Below, in pieces: positions 14,401 through 25,716 of a stretch of 64,000 nt of DNA. Below the pieces are notes generated by a model. It searched no databases, had not been told where the DNA came from, and saw nothing but the letters and a program-made list of their open reading frames with translations. The stretch is from assembly GCF_000150275.1 (NCBI RefSeq), contig NW_002060945.1, positions 2,503,172 to 2,567,171 of the forward strand. Reading direction: 5' to 3'. Made by a program: the position numbers and the translations under genes. This DNA is from Trichoplax adhaerens. Lineage: Eukaryota > Placozoa > Uniplacotomia > Trichoplacea > Trichoplacidae. Numbering within the stretch: the stretch's first letter is position 1; every line of letters starts with the position of its first letter.

Positions 14401-16542
14401 TAAGTGCAGATGTGTTGTTTAGGAATGATAAACTGAAATGTGCTATTTACTGATTACGAATAAATGTTGTCCTAACTTTGATCAATTTACAAGTTCTACA
14501 GTCGATGTAAAGGAAATAACAACATGTTATCCAAATAATGCCAATAGTAAGGCAAATAATACAAAGCACTATTATTCGGTAATTATATGCGCGTATGACT
14601 GGTATGGAGCCATACTAAATGATAATTAATTATCATGATAGTAGAAAAGATTCTATGTAAATTACAGTCCAACAGACACCGGCTAGGGCTTCATACCAGG
14701 ATTAAAAAGCTGTTAAGGATTAGCAGGAAAACGTTAAATTAAAACATAACAGTCTCGTCTAGTCGTTTCATCCATTTCTACCGTATTTTAACCTGTACTA
14801 AGGTTGTTTCTCACAGGAGAGAAATCGATACAACTATCCTATGTTGAATGATAACGAGAACAGAAAAACCATAACTGGTGACGTTACAGTGGAAACCCTC
14901 GAGAGTCTCTCGAAGGTCTGTAGTGTGTTGTACCCTACTGTCAATAAATTTTGCATTTGCCGTTCGAATTTTCTAGTTATCGCTTCGTCGTAAGTGCAAT
15001 TTCCACAGAATTACTGAGCCTTCAACGAATCGTTTTCCTTTTATTTCATTGAACATCACTAAAAAAAGTTCTCAAACATACGTACGACTAGTCACTAAGA
15101 TATCAAAAGTATAGTAGCTGCCATCGACTACTTCAATCGCTTGTTGTCAACGGTATCCACCTGCACATTATCTAGTCTACGGGTATTCGAGATACAATAT
15201 TTAGACTGGTACCAACAAGCCAGATAACATTGGTATCTAAGCGTTCGATGGCGATACTGTAGGGCGTCAAAAATCTTCCAATTCATTACTTGAAAATGTA
15301 ATATTTCCTGATTTATAGGACCTTTAAGTATTGGTTTTACTTTTCTATTTTTTTCCTTGGTTAGCCAATGTTGTATAACATGGGCTTCAATTCACTACAA
15401 CATGACAGGAAAAAGATGACATGCTCTACTCAACAGTGACACCAGAAACGTTTGTAGAGAGATCGTTTATGCTTTGAACTGAATGTCAAACGATTTGACT
15501 TAATAATAATAAATATTATAATAATAATTATTATTATAATGAAGTCGTTGTTCAATAGTCGGGCGTGCCCGAATCACGATCACCACTGTCGATGACCGCG
15601 AGTAGCGTTGGTTCGCCTATACTGAAGTCTTTGCGGCCAAAGTCAATTTGTTACTCTAGTCTTTCCGTGTAACGGCTACTGGGAGTGGTTAGTCTGTGCG
15701 TCGATAATTTATTGATCAGTCTAACCTTGGTGTGTCACTTTAACGCCATTTTAACTTGGAAAAGAAATGGTAGATATAATAATTATTAATGCCTACTACG
15801 TCAATTTTAATAAGGAAAAGTTGCCATTACTGTAACGCTCTTCATGTTTATAATCTTTCTTCACGGGTAGGCATTAGATCGAGCTAGGAGAGTTACTTAT
15901 TAGTTCAAAGATGAGCGTAAAGTAGTAACATTGTTTATGACAATATTCGCCTTCATCGCAACCGTTTCAAGAGCTGTGCAAAGTACAGTAGATGCTGTAT
16001 GTAGGGCGTTTTACCTCATCACTGTCGGTAACATCTTATCAAGTTATCGATTCTAAGTGTGCAATAGTAATTTTTCGCTACACCGACCAAAAGTATTCAA
16101 ATTGTACGATACTGTAGTGTATAATGTCGTAGAAGCAAACTGGATTACCTATACAGTATATATAAATTACATAGCATACTTGTCGATAGCATATCGATGC
16201 GACATGGGTGTTCGTCAATGACCAAGCGCAATTTTTAGAAAACAAATAAAAGAATCATTTTGTTTTTACCTTTGTATGAACTCCACTTGCACTAGCAATA
16301 TCTCGATCCCTTCGCTTTCCTTCACCACCAGGACTTTGAGATCTTCCCGATTCTTTATGAAGTGATTCCATGCTAACTGCTTCTACAGGCCTTGGATGCT
16401 CGCTCGATTTGAATCCAATCGGCGGATTCTTATCAGCAGAATGTGGTGATCTAACATCACTAAATCCCAAGGGACGAGAACTTCCAGAGTTTTTAAAGCC
16501 GATTTGGGGTGGCTCTTGTTGGTAGGACATCTTTGATAGCAA
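8412..16542 (-). CDS. Anoctamin (TMEM16 family) calcium-activated channel/scramblase
   Basis: Complete 927-aa, 27-exon gene in which every junction keeps phase. Exons (high to low): 16270-16542, 14233-14281, 13620-13747, 13363-13464, 12946-13091, 12803-12857, 12633-12687, 12436-12491, 12207-12328, 12043-12086, 11887-11977, 11684-11789, 11493-11553, 11239-11321, 11089-11160, 10918-10992, 10603-10767, 10444-10480, 10256-10367, 10108-10135, 9894-9991, 9665-9846, 9427-9579, 9306-9358, 8985-9178, 8776-8872, 8412-8558. The N-terminal cytosolic domain shows NDGERRI/DWVLTYK and YIKIHAPW. The transmembrane part starts with [15 protein letters not shown], then [26 protein letters not shown] and [18 protein letters not shown] motifs. 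The family calcium-binding residues are all present: NNILE (TM6), EYLEM (TM7) and NNVIEIRLD (TM8). The C-terminus is VPD-type IPDIPKSL, then [14 protein letters not shown]. Function is therefore calcium-activated chloride conduction or lipid scrambling in the plasma or an internal membrane; sequence alone does not decide which. The start could be the Met at 16542 or at 16530. It is transcribed divergently from the transporter at 18915. The exon 12 donor is GC rather than GT. Confidence 0.95.
16270..16542 (-). other. Anoctamin first coding exon, low-complexity cytosolic tail with internal repeat
   Basis: The first exon encodes about 91 residues rich in P, S, K and R, ahead of the conserved anoctamin N-terminal domain. 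It contains two related units, [12 protein letters not shown] and [12 protein letters not shown], separated by about 30 residues. A basic run, GKRRDRD, follows. This segment is not part of the conserved fold and looks disordered. The open frame is clear and its 3' end (CACAAAG-type donor, ACAAAG/GTAAAA) joins in phase to the exon at 14281. Confidence 0.75.
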
Positions 16543-18914
16543 AGGCTGTCTGATCGTCTATTATGCGCGATACGATTGTAGAAAGAGATTCACTGTTCAC
16601 AGTTTTCAAAGTTATAGCTAATAGCCTTCTGTTCATTGACAGTTAATACAGGTTAGATGAGAAACAAGTATAAGTGACAACTGTAGCGCTGTTGCCTGGA
16701 GAGGGTACTGTAAGTAGGTACAGATGTGACTCGATGTGACTGACAACTGGGTTTACAGAGCCTATACTGCTGACTGGAGAATAATGCTCTACAGTACTAC
16801 AGCGCTAGTTAGGTAACAAGTAAAAGACTGGAAGTAGTAGTTACACATACTGTACACTGTACAGTAAGCATGCACAAATAAAGCGAGTGACTTATTGTAT
16901 GTATCAGCGACTAATTGCCCATGCGCATTTAAACGCAACTTGTGGAAGATCCACAGTATGGCAGGCATCGTACAGTACAGTACTTACGGTAGATTACAGT
17001 AAAATGACGGATTCGTGTCAATGAACTCGTCTATACTATCGTTTGATATGCAATTTGTTCAAGTTCTGTACGTTTTTTTTATTTTGTTGTAGTTCAAATC
17101 AGGAAGGATTTTCTCGGACACTTTGTAGAATGACTGGATAAATAGTCAGTTTCATCATTCTTGTACTGAACCTTGAACTACTACTCTACTAGAAGAAGAC
17201 CTGGACTGATCGCTCCCTCGAACAAATCAGGCTGTAAATGTTCCAAAATGACTACTTATTATGGATCTTCCCTGTTAGCTTTCTAAATTACCGGTACTAA
17301 TTGAAATGATATCTATGATCTTATATAACTGTTTTCAAGCAGAACTTTGTAACAAATAAAAAGATCAAAAGATTCAAAGCAATATTACTTCTTTGAGAAA
17401 ATATCCGCTCAGTTCAAAATCGACCGACTTGTTACTAAAGTAGTGCAAAAACAAAGTGTTTGCCACACTACTTTGACGTGATGAGTCCGAAAATGTCTGT
17501 CCGTCCAAGTGTGATAGTAGTCCATGACTGAACCAGGGACTACGCTACTTTAGTCGCTCAGTACTACAGTACTGTACACTGTACTGTACAGTACTGGATA
17601 CTAAAAGGAAAGAAAGAGGGACGTACAGTACAGTACAGTACAGTAAAGCGGCCCTCAATGCAAAATAAACGTGGAGGCCTATCATTTTCCGGTCATTACT
17701 GTACTACAGCATACGGTACCTATGAAACCGTATATCATACTGTACACTGAGTGTATACTGTAGGATGTCCAGTACTGTACAGTACAGTAGTAAGTAGTCT
17801 TAGAAGTAGCCGTACTGTACAGTACAGTACAGTACAGTACAGTACGTACAGTACAGTGTACCAGAGAACGGTACCGTCTGTACTGTACATTGTACTACTG
17901 CTAGATCAGAAGCATGTAGATCACATGACATATGCGCATGGATCACATGACACATGCGCATTTTTCTTGGTGCTACAGTATTGTACTGTACAGTACTGTA
18001 CAAAAAAACAACCTACCGTACAGTACTGTACAGTACAGTACTTTGCAATATTAACCAACAAGTGACAGGTACCAAGTTAATAAGCCTGTGCAAGTTTCTT
18101 TGCGGATGCCTTCAAGGTAAGCTAAAATGTTGCTACTGTCTCCAATTTTCATGCATACTTTCAGTCAATTTCTAGTTCTCTTCGTTCATTACAAGCAACG
18201 TTGCCAAATCCCATTCATTTTTATACAATCTGTTTCATAAGACAAAAATATCTTACTTGTATAGCGTCGATAGATTTTAATGAACTCACTAGCTCGATAT
18301 AAACTTCGCCGCTATCTGCAGGATATTGACTATTGTTGAGCACTGAATTCCATCATGACGTAATTTAGCCAATCAAGAGAATGATTTAATTTTATTCACT
18401 CTATTTTGCATGCTTAGGATTCGTTAATTTAACCCTAGTAGTTTGTATATACTGTTAATTATAGAATATTGATCCTTTCTATTTGATAGACAGGAGTTTA
18501 TGAAGAATTGATTTTTGGTGTTATTTTTTGTATATACAGTACATTCAACACATACTCTACCACTACAGCATACAGTCGAGTACATGCTCCAATTGCTTTA
18601 TCCTACTACATTGCTGGTTGAAAAGCCAGCCTAAAAATAAAATTATATTATACTAAGATAGATATTGACAGTAAAAAGATTAGCAGGTGTACAGTATTAC
18701 AATCTGTCAATTCGTAATCTCCTAATTGAATGGTGATACCGTTAAGGTGTTATTAATTAGCTACGCATGCAGATATTTTACAATTAATTATCCTTGCATT
18801 GTATTACAATATATATAATTAATTTGAAACATATATCTGTTGATAATTAATTACTGCAGTGCTATCATTTTGTTTGTTACTTAGCTAGTGACTTGAATAT
18901 CGTTAGTGATCTAA
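16543..18914. promoter_or_regulatory. Divergent promoter spacer
   Basis: Two genes start on either side: the anoctamin (-) at 16542 and the amino acid transporter (+) at 18915. Their promoters must lie here or in adjacent 5' introns. No single core promoter can be assigned by eye. Besides the GTAC/TACAG cluster, the stretch 18060-18914 is plain AT-rich DNA with no coding signal. Confidence 0.5.
16680..18060. repeat. GTAC/TACAG self-complementary simple-repeat cluster
   Basis: Dense runs of the pentamer ACAGT (TACAG) and its complement ACTGT occur here, often abutting to form palindromes such as TACTGTACAGTA. The strongest blocks are 17560-17595, 17623-17647, 17766-17857 and 17975-18043. The run at 17812-17857 is almost pure TACAG. 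Several open frames of 67-104 codons exist on both strands but consist of repeat-coded Y/T/V/C/S peptides and are not genes. The cluster lies in the 2.4-kb spacer between the divergent anoctamin and transporter starts, so it overlaps whatever promoter DNA they have. Confidence 0.85.
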
Positions 18915-21083
18915 ATGACCGATTCGTCACCACATTCAAAGTTGGATTCACCAGAAGTATCTGCAATAGAAGAAATGTCTCAAGAAATGAACGTCATAGT
19001 ACCGCCTACTGAAATAGCTAAAGGAATCGGTGTCGCCACAACCGCATTTTTTATTGTAGCAGAAATGGCTGGAAGTGGTGTGCTAGCTTTACCCAAGGCT
19101 GTTGTGGAAAGTGGCTATACTGGTATCGGATTAATTGTTGTAGCTTCTATCATGTCTGCTTACACCGGCAAGATTTTAGGTAAATGACATAATAATATTT
19201 TAGGTTAAAATCAACCACAAACTTCGCTAATTCAATGGTAGAGAAATATACGCGTACAATGGCTAGAATGTAGCAGAAGCACCACAGTGATAGTAGCACT
19301 ATTAACATCATCCATTTCCTGCATTAGCTAGCAAATTTTCATCAGTTGCTGGTGTTATGTATTTTGTGATAGACACACACTGTGAGTAAAAAATTTACTC
19401 TTTCTTATAAAAATGATGTTTATAATTTCACGTACAGTATGCACTTAGTATGCAGAACTTTATTTTACGCTATCGTATATACGCATACTTCATAATTGCT
19501 AACTATCTATTGTAACCTGGTTTGCTCCTACGGAGTGTGACTAGTTACAGCACTGTAAGTTGGAAAGTCTGCCGTTCGTTAAAATATTAAGCTACTGTAT
19601 CACTAGTGCTACCGTTGCAAAATAAATGTCGCTATATTTAACAGCATACTTGACGATGTTAGAGTATGCAATATAATCATTTATTGTCATTGATGTTTGT
19701 ATGTTATTTGGTAGGTGATTGCTGGAATATTTTATTAGATAAACTACCTCAATATCGAGAACATAATCGTTATCCTTATCCGTCGATTGGATACGAAGCA
19801 ATTGGACCTGCTGGCAGATATCTAGTATCAATATGTGTTAATTTAACACTTTTTGGAGTTGGTGTTGTTTTCTTAATCTTAGCGTCAAATAATCTGATAT
19901 CTCTAATTGATACGCACAATATCAGTTACGCTGGCTGGCTAGCTATTTGCGCAGCATTTGTGACACCTTTAATGTGGTTTGGAACCCCAAAGGATTTTTG
20001 GTTTATTGGAATATTATCCGCAGCATGTACTATCACTGCTGTTATTCTTATCTTTATCAATTTAATGCTAATCGCACCTGCACCACAAGACTTGGCTAGT
20101 GTCCCTCAAGCGCCAGTTACGTTTACATCCTTTTTCTTCGCCTTTGGTGCTATTTTATTCGCCTACGGAGGTCATGCGGCTTTTCCAACTGTTCAACATG
20201 ACATGAGAGAACCATCTAAATTTAAACAATCAATTCTCATTTCCTATACCACGGTCAATTGTCTATACCTCCCTATTGCTATAGCTGGATTTTTAATTTT
20301 TGGGAGAAATGCTGAAACTGCCGATATCTTGCTAACCTTGAAGAAATCTGGTCGGGGAGGTGCTATACTTGCTATCGCTGAGGTTTTAATTACTTTACAC
20401 GCTCTTTTTGGCTTTATTATTGTCCAAAATCCATTAGCTCAAGAAATCGAAAATATTTTTAAAGTACCCAATAGTAAGTATAATTGAATGTGAATTATTT
20501 ATGCTTAATTACTATATCAATCTTTTTTGGTTTAAGCGTTATTGTTCACTTTAGTAGCTATTAAAAAAAATGTTATCGTGATTGATTTTGACGTACTCGA
20601 TTAGATACTGTAACCCTAAATCTTATAAGCCATGTGATTTTATGTACCGTATATGTAGTAAACCCGCAATTGTATTCTATGAAATGAAATGGCATTAGCT
20701 ATCAGATGTGTTGCATGCAATTGCAGAACAATTAATCATTCATTCAACATAAACTTTATCGCGTATAAATTTTATTCATAGAATTTTGCTGGCAGCGTGT
20801 TGTACTTCGTACTATTCAAGTTGGTGCTGTGCTTGGTCTAGCTGAAGCTGTGCCTAAATTTGGAGCAGTACTATCATTAATTGGTGGCTCAACTGTTACC
20901 GCTTTAACCTTCATCTTTCCATCTTTGTTTTACCTTATCTTAAAGAAAAAATTAGCTCGTAAGCCGATTTCCTTAGTTGAATATACCATCAATATAGAAT
21001 TGATTGCAATAGGATTTTTGGGGGGTATTGCATCCACCTATTCCGCCATTATTGGAATTGGAAAAGCTTTTGCACCAAAATAG
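18915..21083 (+). CDS. Amino acid transporter, Aa_trans family (SLC32/36/38-like, AVT/VGAT type)
   Basis: Three exons, 18915-19179, 19715-20473 and 20782-21083 (stop TAG), joining in phase to give 441 aa. After about 40 hydrophilic residues the first membrane segment contains GVATTAFFIVAEMAGSGVLA, the substrate-binding unwound-helix motif (G-x-G-V-L-A-L-P) typical of the amino acid/auxin permease superfamily. The second exon opens with GDCWNILLDKLP and YPSIGYEAIGPAGRYL. Further hydrophobic segments follow, including FFFAFGAILFAYGGHAAFPT and LITLHALFGFIIVQNPLAQE. The last exon has RVVLRTIQVGAVLGLAEAVP, then two or three membrane helices. Eleven or so helices and the length match the family. 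The protein probably moves neutral amino acids with protons across a vesicular, lysosomal or plasma membrane; the substrate is not predictable. The first ATG is chosen because it opens the frame just after an upstream stop-rich stretch. Transcribed away from the anoctamin gene. Confidence 0.93.
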
Positions 21084-24000
21084 ATTATAATTTAATATTT
21101 TTCCTTTAACAATTTTTACTGAATTGTGGTCTTGAGATTTCAAAAAATTCGCTCACACTCAATTTATACAGCTCTGTTAAAATTATCTCTTATCTACTTA
21201 GTTTGATAGCATGGAACAATCAAGCTTCGACGTTTCTTCTTAGTAAAACTTACATGAATGCGTGATTTTTTATCGTATTTATGATTTCAGTCAACTATTG
21301 TGATATACAATTGTACATGTAGATTATTGGTACGAATTGATAGGTTATATTCATTTATTATAATAGCTTCACAAAGACAGTAATGGATGCTAATTGACAC
21401 ATTTTTAAGTATCGAAAGGACTTCGTCGCTCGTCAGCACCTTATTATTTACGCTGTTGATTTCTTATTGCTTTTATAAGTATTTTTTAATCATGGCTGCT
21501 AATGAAACGATGTAGTGAACTTTGCGTGAACGTAGGATATCTTGAAAAGATAATTAATTTTTATAAAAAGTCATTTAATTAGATAATAATACAGTATTAT
21601 TTCGAGTATAAAATTTAACCAGATTTTTATCGAATCCTTTGATCACTATAGGATAAACGAGAGTCGAAGCTTGATATTTCTAGAATGTACCTTGATTAGC
21701 TTATTAGATCCCCATAATGTCAGATAGACATATTCGTGTCCTTTTTCTGCTAGAGTTCTCTTATACTGCACTTCATTTGCACTTTATCAAAATTTGAACT
21801 GGCGAATGAGTATATATTTTTTTATCTTGATTTTAAGAAGTTCATTTGCTGATAGGGCATATTATTCATTTTAAATGTTATAGTAAGACGATATTTTTCT
21901 TCAACGACTATTTCAGCTGAATAACTATGCTAAAGTTGGTAAGAAGTAAATAGTGACTTCATAGACCAATTTATTATTGCTAAATAAGATTAAAAGATAT
22001 TTAAACTATCGATTTATTGATATATATATATTAGTCTTTGGTCTTAGTAGTACTTCGACGATATGACCCTGCTGTATTGTTCATTTATGGAGTGAATTTT
22101 TTTATATTAAATTTAATACCATTTACGAAACTGGTACAGTCCAATCGTGGTGCATATCTTAGCGAAGCCGTCATCATTTCCATCATTACACCAAGGACGT
22201 GATAATTGATGAACGAATGAAAATATGTATGACCTGTTGTTACCAGACTGTTGTTAATCAATTATATCTATTTATTATCAATTGAAAGGTCACTTGAATT
22301 TAGAAGGGAGTAAACAAATGATAAAATGCGAGATATTAGCATTATGTAATTCTTTCTATAAGATTGGATTATATAAGCTAGAGAAGTATCAAGGATTAAT
22401 TTAGAAAGCTTTTACCAACTGTAATGGCTTTATTGTAATTATTAGAAGCGTAACCTTGAACTATCAGACCACAAGTGATGATGTCATTTTATTGAATCTT
22501 ATCGCATTATAAATCCGAAGTAAAAACCTCTATAGATGACATTAATGTTTATTCGGATAGCGAGAAGGTTGCTGACAAATTAGGTTCTATTAATATCGCG
22601 TAAGGTCGTAATCGGATATAAAGCATCTGTTGCTCTATTGAGAGAGTCCTCCAAAAGTTAATCAGACTCATTCATAATTTGTGATGTTACCATGTTACCA
22701 ATTTTAAATTGAAGTAGTAAGTGGGGTGATCTGTCTATAAAATTAATTGGAACTAACTATTACTCTTCTTGGATGCTTATTAGTGGATTTAAATCTTTCG
22801 ACTTCTTGTGAATTAAGAATGTAATAAAGTAAAACATCTATAAGGTATAGAATGAATTTAAAAAATCGTGATAAAGTTCAATTCTGAAAGCAAGGTAGCT
22901 AGCAAATGCAATAAACAACTAACGTAAAATAAGATCCTTCAAATTTTAAATTCGAAACAGAAAGTGAATGAACTGATTTCTCATTCAAGGGTCTACTAAT
23001 ATAACGCAATTGCTGTCGCCTTAGTTAAATTGAAATTATGGTTTCATTTCTTACCAGTTACATATTCCTTAGTAATATCGATCTTTGTTGTCAATTATTT
23101 TATCCAGGTCACTAGTGAGTTGCTCAAATAGAAATATCAGTTGAGACTGCTAAAAATATAACACGTATCACTTAATTAAATGCCCATTTTAAGTCTAACA
23201 TTCAACCCATACTTAAAATTTTTCGTTCTGATCGATACACAAATGACTTCATCAGTATAACGGTGATTGATCTCTCTCGTATTTAAGTCTTATTAAATAT
23301 CGATGGTTTAGCTACAAGCAGTAATCCCATCTCAGGGTTACATTTGGTAAATTATGCTTGAAAAGATTATGTTCGTAATTTTGTGATCATTAGTTTATTA
23401 CCGATTTTATGCGTATAACTGCAACAGCTTCTTTAGAAAATTAATAAATTACATCTATAATGGATTAAGTTCTCTCTATGTCTGGTTTTTGCACTAATTT
23501 AGACTGTATAGTAATAGAAAATCTCATACGGCAGTACAACAGTGGAAGTATTGAGAATAGGTCAATGTAGAATCATTTTAATTACTAGTATGGTTATTTC
23601 ACTGTCTAGTCTAGAAGAATATTTTTAAAATGTCAATGTGCGCGTTTTTTTCATCCATCAACTCACAATTATCCTAAACATTTTTATTAAATGCCGATTT
23701 GTATTGGCGACAACATAATGTCTGTTCTGCATAGACGAAATGGATAATAGCTAACCATTGGATATTTATCGTAATAACATGTGATCAACTCAGTAAGGGG
23801 TAATTATAATAGCAGTTGCTTTAATTACATAAAATTATTTCTATAGTATTACTATAATTTCTTTAAATTAATTCTAATTATCTCTACATAGCTATATGAA
23901 ATATCTGAATCAGTATATAGTAATTTTTGTTCCTGTCAGGAATAAAATGATTATTATTAATAATTCTTCCTTCATATTCATCGTGTCATATATATTCGAG

Positions 24001-25716
24001 AAATGATTCTTGTGGATCTTTCATGATCCTATGTTGATATTTATTAAATAAATTGGTAAAATTGAAAGTAAGCAATCGTTTACAAGTTTCATTTTAGGCA
24101 TAGGATAATGATACTAATAGAAGAATACACAATGAATCAATAAAACTTTTGTTCCACTGTGCGATTACTTTGACACTAGATATCAAGCTGTTTCCCCGTT
24201 GATGATTGTAGTGCTACATTAGCAGAATAAATTTCTAATGTACGTTTGCATGCTAATAAATTAATTAAGATTTCCCTTGTTTGTAAACATACTTCTATTT
24301 TCATACTTATTAAGGTGTAATGAATCTATCAAATAAAGAATTATGGAATAGTTACCCCAACCTCTTACTTTGTTTGTAAATTTCAAATAGTCATAATCCC
24401 CTCTGATGTAGGTGTGTAACTATTTAAGTTCTTAAAGTAATAGGTAATGATGTTTAAACGTTGTGATTAGTTGGGTTATCTATTACTATATGTATGAAAG
24501 TATGTTTTTAGTTTTAGATATCTCCTTTGACGGTAGTCTATTTATTTAATTAATATAGTAAAACATTTGCTTCAGAATCTGTATTTTCTCTGATACACTC
24601 AAATATTATGCCATACCTTAATTTCAAACTCAATGCTACAAATCATCATTCGTGGATTGATCCAATAAAATTCGATAGTATTTTATCCTTGTAGCTATAA
24701 GCGTAGATCATCGTTACTCATGAATATCGTTATATTTAACTTTTGAGTAAAAAGATCCTTATTTAATACGCATTCGATGCTATTGACTCATCCTTCCATG
24801 ATACTATTATCCAAAGATAGAGTTGAAAAGTAAAGTTGCATATCGGTTCGATGATGCTTTTTATTTGAGTAGGGTTATGTAAATCCTCTTTATTGAGTAT
24901 GATAATGGCATCTTCTGTATGACATTTATAAATAGACGTATAATGGTAAAATAGGCAAATCTACTGCAATATAATTATAGATGAACCATGCAACATGCAG
25001 TATACTACATACGAAAACTTGGAAATCCATTTTAATCATATCAACACACCATGGTTTGTTTATTTGAGAATATATACAGAAAAACGATAAAACTCTGGTT
25101 TAAACTATCCTTGAATGCGCTTACTATAAAAATAATATAAAAATTAATTGCAATTAAATAACATTTAAATTTTGATACGAATAATAATTAGATAGTAAAA
25201 GGTGAGGATGGAAAAATTAGTAAATGATCGCTTTGTAGATTATTTTAGTTACACATTAAATCTAATTACATAGCCCTGCTACAAGAAGAGAAAAGCCGTC
25301 ATTCAAAATTTTGAAATCATATAATATCATTTATGTATCCAGAGAAAACGATATTAAATACCACTAATATCAGTTTATTAATTACTGACAGTAATGCTGA
25401 TACCTTACTAAAAAAATGTTGATTTTCATGGCTTTGCTTCAAACAAAAAAAACCGATATGCATGTAAGAGGCGTGGCATCACATCTAACTCAGAATACGC
25501 TGTCTTTCTAAGACTAGAATTGAATTTTGTACGTATGTATGTGTAGACTAGACGATATTACGTTGTAATAGATGTTATGCTACTACATTGCACACATATA
25601 CAACACCATATTTAAAATGAAATAGCACAATCATACGATCTACTTGGATGTAATATATTTACTAATACAAGAATAATTTTAAGAAATACTTCACATTCTT
25701 AAGAGTATACCAACAT
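21084..25716. other. Gene-poor spacer (3' of transporter and of CARF-like gene)
   Basis: About 4.6 kb of AT-rich DNA between two convergent genes. No open frame above 60 codons and no family motif was recognised on either strand. It presumably contains the two 3' UTRs. Nothing else can be supported. Confidence 0.55.

Noticed and set aside
17470..17510. Hammerhead-ribozyme-like string (GTGATGAGTCCGAAAA)
   Set aside because: The core should read CTGATGA, and a closed stem II should precede GAAA. Here the C is missing and GTCC has no pairing partner before GAAA, so the fold fails.
17751..18175. Open frames of 67-104 codons on both strands
   Set aside because: They are made almost wholly of the TACAG/CTGTA repeat, which lacks stops in several frames. 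No protein family resemblance.
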